A stretch of 64,000 bases of DNA from Hymenobacter psoromatis (GCA_001596155.1 CP014771.1:4526001-4590000), one strand, 5' to 3'; counted from the first letter of the stretch, positions 1-9,262 are shown. Notes: generated by a model from the sequence alone, not told the origin. Program-made: numbers and translations.

Positions 1-1089
1 CACGATGAGGCGGCCGGGGTTTTCGTAGCCCAGGTCGTAGGAGCGCAGGCGCAGGGCGCGGCCCACCCACAGCGTTTGGCTGGTGTAGGAGCGTATCTGA
101 AAATTAGGCTGCTCGCCCGGCAGCGGGGGCGCGTCGCGCGGCAGCACCAGGCGAATGTTGAACACGTCGGACGTGAACGCGCCCGCCCAGCGGGCGCTGG
201 GCGAGTAGAAATCACGCCGCACGGACACCCCGCCCGAGTGCGACTCAAACTCATTGAAATAATGCCCCTCGGCATACACAAAGTTGCGGAATGGCACCCG
301 GTAGCCCCCCTCGTAGCCCCAGGTCTGGGGCAGGTCGCGGCCGAACTGATAGCGGTTGCTGAGCTGATGACCCAGGCCCAGGAAGTTCTGGTCGCCGGCC
401 GTCACCACGGCCTGGTTCAGCCCGCCGCGCAGCTCGTAGCCGCCCGTGAGACTGAACACGTCGGTAGTATATACCAGAATATCCACGCTGTCGCGGGTCG
501 CGGTCGCCTCATTCACCAGCACGCGGGCGTCCAGAATTTCGTCGGTCTGGCGCAGCAGGCGCTCGCTTTCGGCCAGCGCCTGGGGCAGCAGCGGCTGGCC
601 CGGCCGAAACAGCAGCACCTGCCGAATGCGCGAGCGCGCCGTGCGGATGTGCACGGCATTGCCCGACTTTTCCAGGAAGGTGCGCGGCTGGCGCAAGGAG
701 TCATTCAGGCTGTAGCCGAAGGCATCGAAGGGCGTGATGGTGACGTGGCGCACAATCTTGAAGTTGTGCTGGTCGAACTGCCGGTTGAGCAGCACCGCGT
801 CAAGGCCATGCTCTTCCTGGCGGGGCTTGGTGAGGCGAAAAAAAGCCGCCAGCGCCCGGCCCGCGATGGTTTTGCGGCGCGTGTAGCGCTCCAGGCTCAG
901 GCGCAAGCGGTCTTCGTCGAAACGGCGACCCAGCGAGTCGGCAGGCACCGGCTCGGCGCTTTTGGCGGCGTGCAGCGAATCGGGCGGCACGGCCACGCGC
1001 GGCGTAAACTGCTGGGCGCGCACCCGGCCCGGCCCGCCCAGCAGCAAGCCCAGCACCAACAAGCACAGGAGAAAAATACTACGCGACAT
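1..1089 (-). CDS. Outer-membrane barrel protein, BamA/TamA-like (3' end outside window)
   Basis: The gene reads from an ATG at 1089 leftward and runs off the window, giving 363 residues without a stop. It opens with a clear signal peptide (hydrophobic residues 5-20, ending near VRAQQ). Around residues 150-200 it has a POTRA-like stretch (IRQVLLFRPGQPL followed by a regularly spaced Leu/Glu helix). After that come alternating aromatic and glycine-rich strands such as VFSLTGGYELRGG, as in a beta-barrel. The Omp85/BamA-TamA superfamily is my best guess. The barrel C-terminus, which would confirm it, is missing. It diverges from the radical SAM gene to the right. Confidence 0.6.
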   Translation of the reverse strand, partial: MSRSIFLLCLLVLGLLLGGPGRVRAQQFTPRVAVPPDSLHAAKSAEPVPADSLGRRFDEDRLRLSLERYTRRKTIAGRALAAFFRLTKPRQEEHGLDAVLLNRQFDQHNFKIVRHVTITPFDAFGYSLNDSLRQPRTFLEKSGNAVHIRTARSRIRQVLLFRPGQPLLPQALAESERLLRQTDEILDARVLVNEATATRDSVDILVYTTDVFSLTGGYELRGGLNQAVVTAGDQNFLGLGHQLSNRYQFGRDLPQTWGYEGGYRVPFRNFVYAEGHYFNEFESHSGGVSVRRDFYSPSARWAGAFTSDVFNIRLVLPRDAPPLPGEQPNFQIRSYTSQTLWVGRALRLRSYDLGYENPGRLIV

Positions 1090-1308
1090 GGGGCACGGCG
1101 GCACTATGCGCAAGTTACGCCGGGCGGCGCGCGGCAGCGCCCGGTTTATGCGCCTGGCTCAACGCCAAATCTTCTTGCCAAGGTATGTTGCCGGCCGAGG
1201 GGGGTAGGAAAAATAAAGTACTAAATGCCGCGCGACGCGCCGCGGACGGAGAAACTTTTTCTAAAAAAATTAGCTTATCAAAAGCTTGCCAATTTCACTG
1301 GCTGGCGC

Positions 1309-1316
1309 TACTTTTA
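1309..1316 (+). promoter_or_regulatory. Promoter -7-like box for the radical SAM gene
   Basis: TACTTTTA matches the Bacteroidota -7 consensus TAnnTTTG at seven of eight positions and lies 24 bases before the chosen ATG at 1341. No convincing -33 TTG box was seen. The near-identical TACTTTTA lies upstream of the ATPase gene at 21148. Confidence 0.35.
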
Positions 1317-1340
1317 CCCCCGTCAAACGACCTTTTGCCG

Positions 1341-2609
1341 ATGAACGAGCGCATTCAGGAGAAGCTAAGCATCTTAGCCGACGCCGCCAAGTACGACGTG
1401 TCGTGCAGCAGCAGCGGCGGCAAGCGCAAAAACGAGCAAAAAGGCCTCGGCAACGCCGAGGGCATGGGCATCTGCCACAGCTTTACGGAGGATGGCCGCT
1501 GCGTGAGTCTGCTCAAGATTTTGCTCACCAACCACTGCATCTTCGACTGCGCCTACTGCGTGTCGCGCCGCTCGAACGACGTGAAGCGCGCCGCCTTCAC
1601 CGTGGACGAAGTAGTAGATTTGACCATAAATTTCTATCGCCGCAATTACATCGAGGGTTTGTTCCTGAGCAGCGGCATTTTCAGCTCGCCCGACTACACG
1701 ATGGAGCGCCTGGTGCGCATCGTAAAAAAGCTGCGCACCGAACACAACTTCAACGGCTACATCCACGTCAAAACCATCCCCGGTGCCTCGCCCGAGCTGA
1801 TTCAGGAAGCCGGCCTCTACGCCGACCGCCTGAGCGTGAATATTGAATTGCCCTCGGAGCTGGCTTTGCAAAACCTGGCCCCGGAGAAAAACTACGCCGA
1901 GATTCTGACCCCGATGGCCCAGATTCGGGACGGCATTATTCAGCATAAAGAGGAGAAGGCGCTGTTCAAAAAGGTGCCGCAATTTGCCACCGCCGGCCAG
2001 AGCACGCAGCTCATTGTGGGCGCGAGCGATGAGAATGATTTACAGATAATCAAGCTCTCCGACTCGCTCTACCAGGGCTACGGCCTCAAGCGGGTGTACT
2101 ACTCGGGCTACGTGCCCATTACGGACGATGCGCGCCTGCCGCAGGTGACCCAGCCGCCGCTCGTGCGCGAGCACCGCCTCTACCAAACCGACTGGCTGAT
2201 GCGCTTTTACGGCTTCGAGGCCGACGAGATTCTGGACCCCGCGCACCCGTACCTCGACCTCGAAATTGACCCTAAGCTAGCCTGGGCGCTACGCAACCGC
2301 CACCTCTTTCCGGTGGATGTGAACGTGGCCGACCGCGCCCTGCTGCTGCGCGTGCCGGGGGTAGGGGCGCGCTCTGTCGAGCGCATCGTGCAGGCCCGGC
2401 GCTTCGCCTCGCTCACGGCCGAAAACCTGGGCCAGTTTGGCGTGGTGATGAAGCGGGCGCGGCACTTTCTCACGGCGCGAGGCCTGGCCCCGGCCGCGCT
2501 GGGCGAGCTGGATTCGCAGCAGGTGCGCCGTCAGATTCTGTTCGGCGGCAAGGCCACCCGCTCGGCCCTGGTCACGCAGCAATTGGACTTGTTCGCCCAG
2601 GTAGGGTAA
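1341..2609 (+). CDS. Putative DNA modification/repair radical SAM protein (TIGR03916-like)
   Basis: The protein has 422 residues from the ATG at 1341. The frame is open further upstream, but that stretch does not look like protein. A radical SAM cluster is present as CIFDCAYC (Cys66, Cys70, Cys73). It should bind a [4Fe-4S] cluster and S-adenosylmethionine. The C-terminal part holds a helix-hairpin-helix (VPGVGARSVERI, about residues 345-356), which fits nucleic acid binding. From memory this family is called a putative DNA modification/repair radical SAM protein and is regularly paired with a TIGR03915 protein, as here. The substrate is unknown. The stop codon lies next to a GTAGGG motif. 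Confidence 0.85.
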   Translation: MNERIQEKLSILADAAKYDVSCSSSGGKRKNEQKGLGNAEGMGICHSFTEDGRCVSLLKILLTNHCIFDCAYCVSRRSNDVKRAAFTVDEVVDLTINFYRRNYIEGLFLSSGIFSSPDYTMERLVRIVKKLRTEHNFNGYIHVKTIPGASPELIQEAGLYADRLSVNIELPSELALQNLAPEKNYAEILTPMAQIRDGIIQHKEEKALFKKVPQFATAGQSTQLIVGASDENDLQIIKLSDSLYQGYGLKRVYYSGYVPITDDARLPQVTQPPLVREHRLYQTDWLMRFYGFEADEILDPAHPYLDLEIDPKLAWALRNRHLFPVDVNVADRALLLRVPGVGARSVERIVQARRFASLTAENLGQFGVVMKRARHFLTARGLAPAALGELDSQQVRRQILFGGKATRSALVTQQLDLFAQVG

Positions 2610-2966
2610 GGATTGCCGTGGTTGGCAAGGCTATTGATGGGTAAAGAGTTGGTTTAGTAAGGCTTTTGCCGTAGTTAAATCCGTAGTTACCAGTGATAAA
2701 ACTGCCCGACCGCAGTGGTCGGGAAAATCTGCTATAAAATCATGCAAATTACTCATCGCGCTCCGGCCGTCGCGTCGGCCCCCGCCTCGCTCGCCGCCGA
2801 ACCTTTCCTGGCGCTTATCGGCCCTACCCCCTTTGGGGGTGACAAGGCCCCGCGGCTCTCGTGCTGCTGCCGCCTCTCCGAGTTGCTGCCGCTGGTGCGC
2901 CAGCTGCACGATGCCGCCCGCGCCGCCCAGCAAGCCGCCGAGCAGCCCAGCGTAGCCGCCTAGCCC
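2610..2966. other. Gap of 357 bases between the paired DNA-metabolism genes
   Basis: I see no convincing gene here. An open frame at 2715-2963 (82 codons) is Ala/Pro-rich, has no recognisable motif and reads through a CCTACCCCCTTTGGGGGT palindrome at 2824-2841, so I treat it as chance. The gap is longer than expected for two genes that normally act together, but no terminator is obvious. Confidence 0.3.
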
Positions 2967-3875
2967 ATGCCGTCGTCGCTGACGCCACTGCGCCGGCCGG
3001 CCGCCGGGGGGGTAGGGCCGGTGGCCCCGCGCCCGCCCGCGCCCGAGCTGCATAATCCGCCCGCCGACTACACCTACGACGGCTCGTTTGAAGGTCTGCT
3101 CACGGTGCTGTTTCGGGTGTACGAGCGGAAGTCGGCCCCTAACAGCATCCAGCCCGAAGGCGCGGCGCAGGGCGGCTTGTTTGCCCAGGCCGTGGCCATC
3201 GACACCGACGAAACGCTGGCCGCCCGCACCTGGGATGGCCTGTCGCGCTTCATGCCCGAGGCGGCGCGCGCCCGGCTCTACCACGTTTTTTTGAGCGAAG
3301 ACCCCGAGCGCGAGTTGCTCATTTTCCGCTACGCGGATATGGCCCTGCGGGCGGGCCGCGACATCTCCGAAAACTACGCCGACGCCACCGTGCGCCGGAT
3401 GCAGCGCCTGGCCCAGCAGCTCTTCCGCGAAAAGCACCGCATGGAAGCCTTCGTGCGCTTTGAGAAGGCCCAGGATGAGCTATTTCACGCCACCATTGAG
3501 CCCGATTTTGACGTGTTGCCGCTCATTGCCAGCCATTTCACCAAGCGCTACGCCGACCAGCGCTGGCTGATTTTTGACAAGAAGCGCCGCTACGGCTTGT
3601 ATTACGATTTGCGCCAAACCACCATCGTGGAGTTCGAAACCGGCCGCCCTACCCCCCGCCGCGGCGAGGTATCGGCCACGGTGCTCGACGAGCGTGAGCC
3701 GCTGTTCAAAATCCTCTGGCAGGCATATTTCGACCACGTAAACATTCCCGAGCGCAAAAATCTCAAGCTGCACCAGCGCCAGATGCCGCGCCGCTACTGG
3801 AAATACCTGAGCGAAAAACAGCCCCGCGAGCGCCGCTTTGAACCCATCAAGAACAAGCGCCCGCCCGCGCAGTAG
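2967..3875 (+). CDS. TIGR03915-type DNA metabolism protein, partner of the radical SAM enzyme
   Basis: The protein has 302 residues. After about 30 Pro/Ala-rich residues comes the family's usual opening, YTYDGSFEGLLTVLF. It continues with the conserved tract FVRFEKAQDELFHATIEPDFDV (split here: FVRFEKAQ, then ELFHATIEPDFDV near residue 170) and FTKRYADQRWLIFD. From memory these proteins accompany TIGR03916 radical SAM proteins and are thought to act with them on DNA; no biochemical role is known to me. An in-frame stop at 2961 fixes the start at or after 2967. The TAG stop (3873-3875) lies inside the left arm of a palindromic repeat. Confidence 0.8.
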   Translation: MPSSLTPLRRPAAGGVGPVAPRPPAPELHNPPADYTYDGSFEGLLTVLFRVYERKSAPNSIQPEGAAQGGLFAQAVAIDTDETLAARTWDGLSRFMPEAARARLYHVFLSEDPERELLIFRYADMALRAGRDISENYADATVRRMQRLAQQLFREKHRMEAFVRFEKAQDELFHATIEPDFDVLPLIASHFTKRYADQRWLIFDKKRRYGLYYDLRQTTIVEFETGRPTPRRGEVSATVLDEREPLFKILWQAYFDHVNIPERKNLKLHQRQMPRRYWKYLSEKQPRERRFEPIKNKRPPAQ

Positions 3876-3954
3876 CGCGAGCTTTGTAGTTCGCGTCTTG
3901 GAACGACAATCGTTGTGACGGCGCGGAGACGCGAACTACAAAGTTCGCGCTACT
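3871..3954. repeat. Palindromic intergenic repeat, family A
   Basis: The arms are AGTAGCGCGAGCTTTGTAG... and its near-perfect reverse complement ending ...GTTCGCGCTACT, about 28 bases each, with a loop of about 28 bases. The same skeleton (GTAGCGCGAACTTT..AGTTCG) recurs at 13624-13732. The left arm carries the stop codon of the preceding gene. Confidence 0.85.
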
Positions 3955-4001
3955 GGTGTTGCGGCCTCTAACTTGCGGCCCAAACGCTATTTCTTGAGTG
4001 A

Positions 4002-4856
4002 ATGAATACGACGCTGATTTTTGGGGCCTCGGGCCAATTGGGACAGTGCCTAGCGCACGTGGCAAAAGAGCAACATATGACCGGCCTGGTCTTCCCGCCC
4101 GAGGCGCAGGCCAATATAGTAGACCCCAACGGCTTGCGCACGTTGTTTGAGCAGCATCGCCCGGCCTACGCCATCAACTGCGCCGCCTACACGGCCGTGG
4201 ACAAGGCCGAGGACGAGCTGGACCTGGCCCGCCGGGTCAACCGCGACGGCGTGGAAAACCTGGCGCGGCTGTGCGGCGAGTTTGGCACTACGCTCATCCA
4301 GATTTCGACCGATTTCGTGTTTGCCGGCACCGGCAACCAGCCGCTGGTCGAAACCGACGAGGCCGCGCCCATCAGCGTCTATGGCCTCACCAAGCTGGAG
4401 GGCGAGCAGGTGATTCCGCCCCTCACCAGCCAGTATTTCATCCTGCGCACCAGCTGGCTCTACTCGGAGTTTGCCAACAACTTCGTGAAAACCATGCTCA
4501 AGCTGGGCCGCGAGCGCGAGGAATTGAAGATTATCTGGGACCAGCTCGGCACGCCCACCTACGCCATCGACCTGGCCGGCTGCATCCTGCACATCATTGA
4601 GAGCCAGAGCACTGCCTACGGCACTTACCACTACAGCAACGAGGGCGTGACCTCGTGGTACGACTTCGCCACGGCCATTTTCGAGCTGAGCGGCACGGCG
4701 GTGAAAACCCTACCCATCCGCACCGCCGAGTACCCGACCAAAGCCACGCGGCCCGCCTTTTCGGTCATGGATAAGAGCAAGGTGAAGCAGGCGTTGGGGG
4801 TAACAATCCCGCACTGGCGCGTGAGCTTACAGACTTGCTTGGGGCGGTTAGGGTAG
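4002..4856 (+). CDS. rmlD: dTDP-4-dehydrorhamnose reductase
   Basis: The 284-residue protein is an extended SDR enzyme. It has the nucleotide-binding GASGQLG at residues 8-14, STDFVF near 102-107 and the catalytic pair Tyr127/Lys131 in YGLTK. RmlD reduces dTDP-4-dehydro-L-rhamnose to dTDP-L-rhamnose for cell-surface glycans. Length and motif order fit the family. No other rml genes are nearby, so here it stands alone. The stop codon TAG falls within a TTAGGGTAG stretch. Confidence 0.9.
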   Translation: MNTTLIFGASGQLGQCLAHVAKEQHMTGLVFPPEAQANIVDPNGLRTLFEQHRPAYAINCAAYTAVDKAEDELDLARRVNRDGVENLARLCGEFGTTLIQISTDFVFAGTGNQPLVETDEAAPISVYGLTKLEGEQVIPPLTSQYFILRTSWLYSEFANNFVKTMLKLGREREELKIIWDQLGTPTYAIDLAGCILHIIESQSTAYGTYHYSNEGVTSWYDFATAIFELSGTAVKTLPIRTAEYPTKATRPAFSVMDKSKVKQALGVTIPHWRVSLQTCLGRLG

Positions 4857-4880
4857 CTAATGTTTTTGAATTTCTTCGTC

Positions 4881-5282
4881 ATGGCCAACCACTATTTTCG
4901 GCTCAATGGTACTGATTTTGGAATTGGGAGTGTGCAATTACTATTGCCAGTGACTGAGCAACTGCTTACACTGAAAATAACGGGTAGCGAAGAGGTGACA
5001 GAAGCGATTATCACTGATGAAGCTCAGGCTTTCAACTGGATTCTCTACCCACCAATGATATACTTTACAGACGTTCCCTACGCGCTGGTTAATGGGATAA
5101 AAACGTTGACTATCTCTGAGGAATTATCGGATAATTATGACATTGCGCTCTACTTGATGATGCACGACGATTTAACTGGTACGCTGTCGATAACCGCAGA
5201 TAATATAATAACTTTTAGCGGGACCGCGCAACTAGACGGAGCCGATTTGCCACTGGAAATTTTTTGCGTAGCGACTTCCTGA
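4881..5282 (+). CDS. Hypothetical protein, AT-rich accessory gene
   Basis: The protein has 133 residues from the ATG at 4881 (MANHYFRLNG); an ATG at 4860 in the same frame would add seven residues. It has no signal peptide or membrane segment and many acidic residues, so it is probably cytoplasmic. I recognise no family. Base composition is clearly more AT-rich than the flanking rmlD and MFS genes, which suggests acquisition. A lone immunity protein would look like this, but nothing demonstrates it. Confidence 0.55.
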   Translation: MANHYFRLNGTDFGIGSVQLLLPVTEQLLTLKITGSEEVTEAIITDEAQAFNWILYPPMIYFTDVPYALVNGIKTLTISEELSDNYDIALYLMMHDDLTGTLSITADNIITFSGTAQLDGADLPLEIFCVATS

Positions 5283-5305
5283 AAATAGTATTTTCGGCCG
5301 GCACC

Positions 5306-5340
5306 TATCACCTATAAAACCAGTGCAGCGCCAGCGTTAC
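5306..5340 (-). repeat. Degenerate copy of the 3' end of the neighbouring MFS gene
   Basis: CCTATAAAACCAGTGCAGCG followed by CCAGCG closely matches 5581-5607 (CCCATAAAACCGGTGCAACG, then CCAGCG), which is the 3' end of the MFS gene. Read on the minus strand it would encode LALHWFYR-stop against LALHRFYGRED-stop in the intact gene. It may be the remnant of a second transporter copy or of a duplication around an insertion. Confidence 0.5.
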
Positions 5341-5378
5341 TTTCCTGATTTTTGCCAATTCAGAAATAAAATCACGAT

Positions 5379-5549
5379 ATGAAGATTGCTAAAGTCATCG
5401 GGTACACATTAATAGCATTAGGTCTCATTGCTCGAATATCCATTCCAGGGATGCGTGACATTGGTGCTATCATGTCTGTTATAGGCGGACTAACTGTAGC
5501 CGCAACAATAGCAGCGGTATCTGCGGGTACTCGGCGAGGTAATCGCTAA
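5379..5549 (+). CDS. Small membrane protein, 56 residues
   Basis: A complete short reading frame (ATG at 5379, TAA at 5547) encodes a very hydrophobic protein. The first helix spans about residues 4-22 (VIGYTLIALGLIARI) and the second about 27-50 (IGAIMSVIGGLTVAATIAAV), with a basic tail TRRGNR. Two membrane spans are likely. Composition is AT-rich, like the preceding gene. I do not recognise a family. It lies between the degenerate MFS tail and the intact MFS gene. Confidence 0.5.
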   Translation: MKIAKVIGYTLIALGLIARISIPGMRDIGAIMSVIGGLTVAATIAAVSAGTRRGNR

Positions 5550-5569
5550 GTTTATCGGGAAATGTGCTT

Positions 5570-6769
5570 CTAATCTTCCCGCCCATAAAACCGGTGCAAC
5601 GCCAGCGCCAGCACCACAAACGCGCCGCCCACGGCGCACACGCCGGACCAGCCAAAGTGCGTCCAGGCCAAGCCGCCGACCACTGAGCCGAGGGAGCCGC
5701 CCGTGAAATAACCCGTCATGTACACCGTATTGAGGCGGCTGCGGGCCTCGGGGCGCAGCGAGAAGATGAGCGTCTGGTTGGAGATATGGACCGACTGCAC
5801 GCCCACGTCGAGCAGCAAAATGCCCAGTATCAGCCCGGCCAGGTAGCCCCCACCTACCCCCAGCAGCAGGTACGAAGCCAGCGCCAGCACCAGCCCCGCC
5901 GTGATGGCGTAGCTCGACCCGCGCCGGTCGGCCAGGCCGCCGGCCAGCGGCGCGGCCAGCGCGCCGGCGGCCCCCACCAGCCCAAAAAAGCCCGCTACGT
6001 CGCTGCCGTAGCCATAGGCGGGGCTGCCGAGGTAGAAAACCAGTGTCGTCCAGAACACGCTGAACGCGGCGAAAATGCTACCCCCCACCAGCGCCGAGCG
6101 CCGCAGCGGCGGTAGCTCGCGCGCCAGCGTCCCCAGCGAGCGCATCAGCGAGGCGTAGGTGCCCGTAAAGTTGGGCCGGTCCTGCGGCAGCCGCCAGGCC
6201 AGCAGGCCCGTGAGCGCCAGCATGAGGCCCGCCGCGCCGGCAAATACCAGCCGCCAGCCCAGGTGCGCGCCCGCGTAGCCGCTCACCGTGCGCGAGAGCA
6301 AAATCCCAATTAGCAGCCCGCTCATGATGCGCCCCACGATGCGGCCGCGGTCAGCCTCGGGGGCCAGGTGCGCCGCCATCGGCAGCAGCAGCTGCGGCAC
6401 CGACGAGCAGATGCCGATAAGCACGCTCGCCACCGCCAGTAGCCCGAAGGTGGGGGCCAGCGCCGCGCCGCTCAGGTACACGGCCGCGCCCACCAGCAGC
6501 CAGAGAATGAGGCGTTTGCGCTCCAGCATATCGCCCAACGGCACGGCCAGCAGAATGCCCAACGTGTAGCCGATTTGGGTGGCCGTGGCTATCAGGCTGG
6601 CCTGGCTGTCGGAGACGCCGAACGTGTGCCCAATGGCGGCCAGCAGTGGTTGGTTGTAATAAATATTGGCCACCACCAGCCCGCAGGTGAGGGCCATGAG
6701 CCAGACCAGGGCGGCATCGAGGCGGCGAGGGGGGGTAGCGATAGCAGGCGCAGTAAGTAACTCAGACAT
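5570..6769 (-). CDS. MFS transporter, drug/sugar exporter type
   Basis: The 399-residue protein starts at the ATG at 6769 (MSELLTAPAIA). The frame opens further upstream, but that part is not hydrophobic and lies in the region shared with the divergent GreA-like gene. It shows about twelve membrane segments, beginning VWLMALTCGLVVANIYYNQPL (split: VWLMALTCG and VANIYYNQPL), and the MFS loop motif GDMLERKR between TM2 and TM3. It resembles DHA1-type exporters such as YnfM. The substrate cannot be told from the sequence. Confidence 0.85.
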   Translation of the reverse strand: MSELLTAPAIATPPRRLDAALVWLMALTCGLVVANIYYNQPLLAAIGHTFGVSDSQASLIATATQIGYTLGILLAVPLGDMLERKRLILWLLVGAAVYLSGAALAPTFGLLAVASVLIGICSSVPQLLLPMAAHLAPEADRGRIVGRIMSGLLIGILLSRTVSGYAGAHLGWRLVFAGAAGLMLALTGLLAWRLPQDRPNFTGTYASLMRSLGTLARELPPLRRSALVGGSIFAAFSVFWTTLVFYLGSPAYGYGSDVAGFFGLVGAAGALAAPLAGGLADRRGSSYAITAGLVLALASYLLLGVGGGYLAGLILGILLLDVGVQSVHISNQTLIFSLRPEARSRLNTVYMTGYFTGGSLGSVVGGLAWTHFGWSGVCAVGGAFVVLALALHRFYGRED

Positions 6770-6891
6770 GCAGGGTAAGCGAACGAATCGGGATAGCAAT
6801 AGCGGCGAAATAGCGTGGGTTAACTCTGAACCACCCGCCAGGGTTATGCTCCAGCTGCGCAACCTGCCCGCCCGGCCCGCGTTTGCCAAGT

Positions 6892-7407
6892 ATGAGCCGA
6901 GGATTTGTAAAAGAGGATGATGCCCAAACGCCGCCCATCGTGCCGCCGCGCGCCGCCCTGCCGCCCGGCACCCCTAACTACGTGACGCCCAGCGGTCTGG
7001 AGCAGCTCCGCGCCGAGCTGGCCGTGCTCGAAGCCACCCGCCCCGCCGCCGAAGCCGACCACACCAACGACACCGACCGCACCCACCGCCTGTCGCTGCT
7101 CAACGGCCGTCTCGCGCTCCTTACCGAGCGCCTGGCCAGCGCCCGCGTGGTGGACCCCGCCACCCAGCCGCCGGGCGAAGTGCGCTTTGGGGCCACTGTC
7201 ACGTTGCGCACGGTGCAGGGGGGTAGGGCCGGTTTCGAGCGCACTCTCACCCTCGTGGGCGTCGATGAGGCCGATGTCGCGCAGGGCAAAGTAGGCTTTG
7301 TGGCGCCCATCGCGCGGGCGGTGCAGGGCGCGCGGCTGGGTCAGGTCGTAGCCCTGCGTCTCGGTCCAGCCACGGAAGAGGTGGAAGTAATGAGTATTAG
7401 CTATTAA
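6892..7407 (+). CDS. GreA/GreB-family transcription elongation factor-like protein
   Basis: The protein has 171 residues from the ATG at 6892. MSRGFVKEDD is the typical start of GreB-like proteins in this phylum. A predicted coiled coil follows (LEQLRAELAVLEATRP, about 40-95), then a C-terminal FKBP-like domain (VRFGATVTLRT and GFVAPIARAVQGARLG). Such proteins bind the RNA polymerase secondary channel. The acidic tip residues that drive transcript cleavage in GreA are not obvious; ADHTNDTDR occupies the region, so cleavage activity is uncertain. It diverges from the MFS gene. Confidence 0.75.
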   Translation: MSRGFVKEDDAQTPPIVPPRAALPPGTPNYVTPSGLEQLRAELAVLEATRPAAEADHTNDTDRTHRLSLLNGRLALLTERLASARVVDPATQPPGEVRFGATVTLRTVQGGRAGFERTLTLVGVDEADVAQGKVGFVAPIARAVQGARLGQVVALRLGPATEEVEVMSISY

Positions 7408-7598
7408 TAGGGGGTAGGGACTACGTGTTAGGAATCGGCTGTGCATGGCGCGCGTCGCAACATGCGCGCTATGACAGCATAAGAGGTAACTTTTTTAGTG
7501 AGTAATGACTTACTAACTTAGCGTTGCCGGGGCGGTGTCGCTTAGGTTAGCTGCGGCCGCGTTATTTTTTATTCCTCACCAAATCCCTACCCTTCATC

Positions 7599-9128
7599 AT
7601 GGTTGAAACTCTCGAAAAATCCACCACCGTGGTGGCCCGTCCCAAGTTTAAGTCGCACTACGACAACTTCATCGGTGGCAAATGGGTCGCCCCCGTCAAG
7701 GGTCAGTACTTCGATAATCCGTCGCCCATTGATGGCAAGGCGTTCTGCAAAGTGGCCCGAAGCACCAAAGAAGACATCGAACTAGCCCTCGATGCGGCTC
7801 ACGAAGCCTTCAAAACCTGGAGCAAGGCCTCGCCGACCGTGCGCAGCGGCGTATTGCTGAAAATCGCCGACATCATGGAGGCTAATCTGCCCTACCTGGC
7901 GGCGGTCGAGACGATAGAAAACGGCAAGGCCATCCGCGAAACGATGGCCGCCGACCTGCCGCTGGCCATCGACCACTTCCGCTACTTCGCGGGCGTCATT
8001 CGGGCCGAAGAAGGCTCGGCTACTGAGCTGAATGATAATACGTTATCGTTAGTAATTCAGGAGCCGCTGGGCGTAGTGGGGCAGATTATTCCCTGGAATT
8101 TCCCCATATTAATGGCGACCTGGAAAATCGCGCCCGCCCTGGCCGCCGGCTGCTGCGTGGTGGTGAAGCCCGCCGAGCAAACCCCGGCTAGCATCATGGT
8201 GCTCATGGAGTTGCTGCAAGAAGTGATTCCGCCCGGCGTGCTCAACGTGGTGAACGGCTTCGGCCTGGAAGCCGGCAAGCCGCTGGCCAGCAACAAGCGC
8301 GTGCAGAAAGTCGCCTTCACCGGCGAAACGACCACCGGCCGCCTCATCCTGCAATATGCCGCCGAAAACATCATTCCCGTGACGATGGAGCTGGGCGGCA
8401 AGTCGCCCAACATCTTCTGCAAGAGCGTAATGGACCACGACGATGATTTCCTCGACAAGTGCATTGAGGGCGCGGTGATGTTTGCGCTCAATCAGGGTGA
8501 AATCTGCACCTGCCCCTCGCGCCTGCTGGTGCATGAGGATATCTACGACGAGTTCATTGCCCGCGTCATTGCCCGCGTGAAAGCCATCAAGCTGGGTAAC
8601 CCAATGGATACCAACACGATGATGGGCGCGCAAGCCTCCAACGACCAGTTTGAGAAAATCCTGAGCTACCTCGAAATCGGCAAGGCCGAAGGCGCGGAAG
8701 TGCTGGTGGGCGGCGAGGCCTACACCCAGGAAGACGGCGCGCTGGCCGAGGGCTATTACATCCAGCCCACCATCTTCCGGGGCCACAACAAGATGCGGAT
8801 TTTCCAGGAGGAAATCTTCGGCCCGGTGCTGTCCGTCACTACCTTCAAGGATAGCGAAGAGGCCATTGCCATTGCCAACGACACGCTCTACGGCCTCGGG
8901 GCCGGCCTCTGGACCCGCGACGCCCACGAGCTATACATGATGCCCCGCGCCATCCAGGCCGGCCGCGTGTGGGTGAATTGCTACCACGACTACCCCGCCG
9001 GCGCGCCCTTCGGCGGCTATAAAGCCTCGGGCTTCGGCCGCGAAAACCATAAAATGATGCTGGCCCATTATCGCCAGACCAAGAACATGCTGATTAGCTA
9101 CAGCCAGCAAAAGCTGGGCTTCTTTTAA
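7599..9128 (+). CDS. NAD-dependent aldehyde dehydrogenase (ExaC/AldB type)
   Basis: The 509-residue enzyme has the whole ALDH signature: WNFP (166-169), catalytic Glu264 in MELGGKSPN and catalytic Cys303 in [11 protein letters not shown]. The NQGEICTC form and the downstream DUF779 gene point to the ExaC/AldB group that oxidises acetaldehyde, chloroacetaldehyde and similar aldehydes to acids. The 191-base upstream region is relatively AT-rich just before the start, but I could not fix a promoter. The gene is followed by a family B palindrome. Confidence 0.92.
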   Translation: MVETLEKSTTVVARPKFKSHYDNFIGGKWVAPVKGQYFDNPSPIDGKAFCKVARSTKEDIELALDAAHEAFKTWSKASPTVRSGVLLKIADIMEANLPYLAAVETIENGKAIRETMAADLPLAIDHFRYFAGVIRAEEGSATELNDNTLSLVIQEPLGVVGQIIPWNFPILMATWKIAPALAAGCCVVVKPAEQTPASIMVLMELLQEVIPPGVLNVVNGFGLEAGKPLASNKRVQKVAFTGETTTGRLILQYAAENIIPVTMELGGKSPNIFCKSVMDHDDDFLDKCIEGAVMFALNQGEICTCPSRLLVHEDIYDEFIARVIARVKAIKLGNPMDTNTMMGAQASNDQFEKILSYLEIGKAEGAEVLVGGEAYTQEDGALAEGYYIQPTIFRGHNKMRIFQEEIFGPVLSVTTFKDSEEAIAIANDTLYGLGAGLWTRDAHELYMMPRAIQAGRVWVNCYHDYPAGAPFGGYKASGFGRENHKMMLAHYRQTKNMLISYSQQKLGFF

Positions 9129-9163
9129 GGGATTTAGTTGTAAATTAATCAACCAAAAAAGAA

Positions 9164-9262
9164 CGTCATGCTGAGCTTGCCGAAGCATCTCTATCGTATA
9201 AGTAATCCTAACGTTTGGAATTAGTTACGCGGTAGAGATGCTTCGACAAGCTCAGCATGACG
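9164..9262. repeat. Palindromic intergenic repeat, family B
   Basis: The left arm CGTCATGCTGAGCTTGCCGA... is matched by the right arm ending ...CAAGCTCAGCATGACG, each about 32 bases, with an AT-rich loop. A second member of the same skeleton is at 41061-41152. It separates the aldehyde dehydrogenase from the DUF779 gene. Confidence 0.85.

Noticed and set aside
76..1224. Long plus-strand open frame of 382 codons
   Set aside because: It is antisense to a minus-strand frame that has a signal peptide and barrel-like strands. The plus-strand translation is Gln/Ala/Arg-rich without motifs, as expected for antisense frames in GC-rich DNA.
2715..2963. 82-codon frame between the paired DNA-metabolism genes
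   Set aside because: Ala/Pro composition, no motif and a short palindrome inside it; it does not look like a protein.
9164..9262. Palindromic families as CRISPR repeats or riboswitches
   Set aside because: Each locus has one two-armed palindrome with no array of spaced direct repeats, and the copies lie at gene ends and not in 5' leaders.
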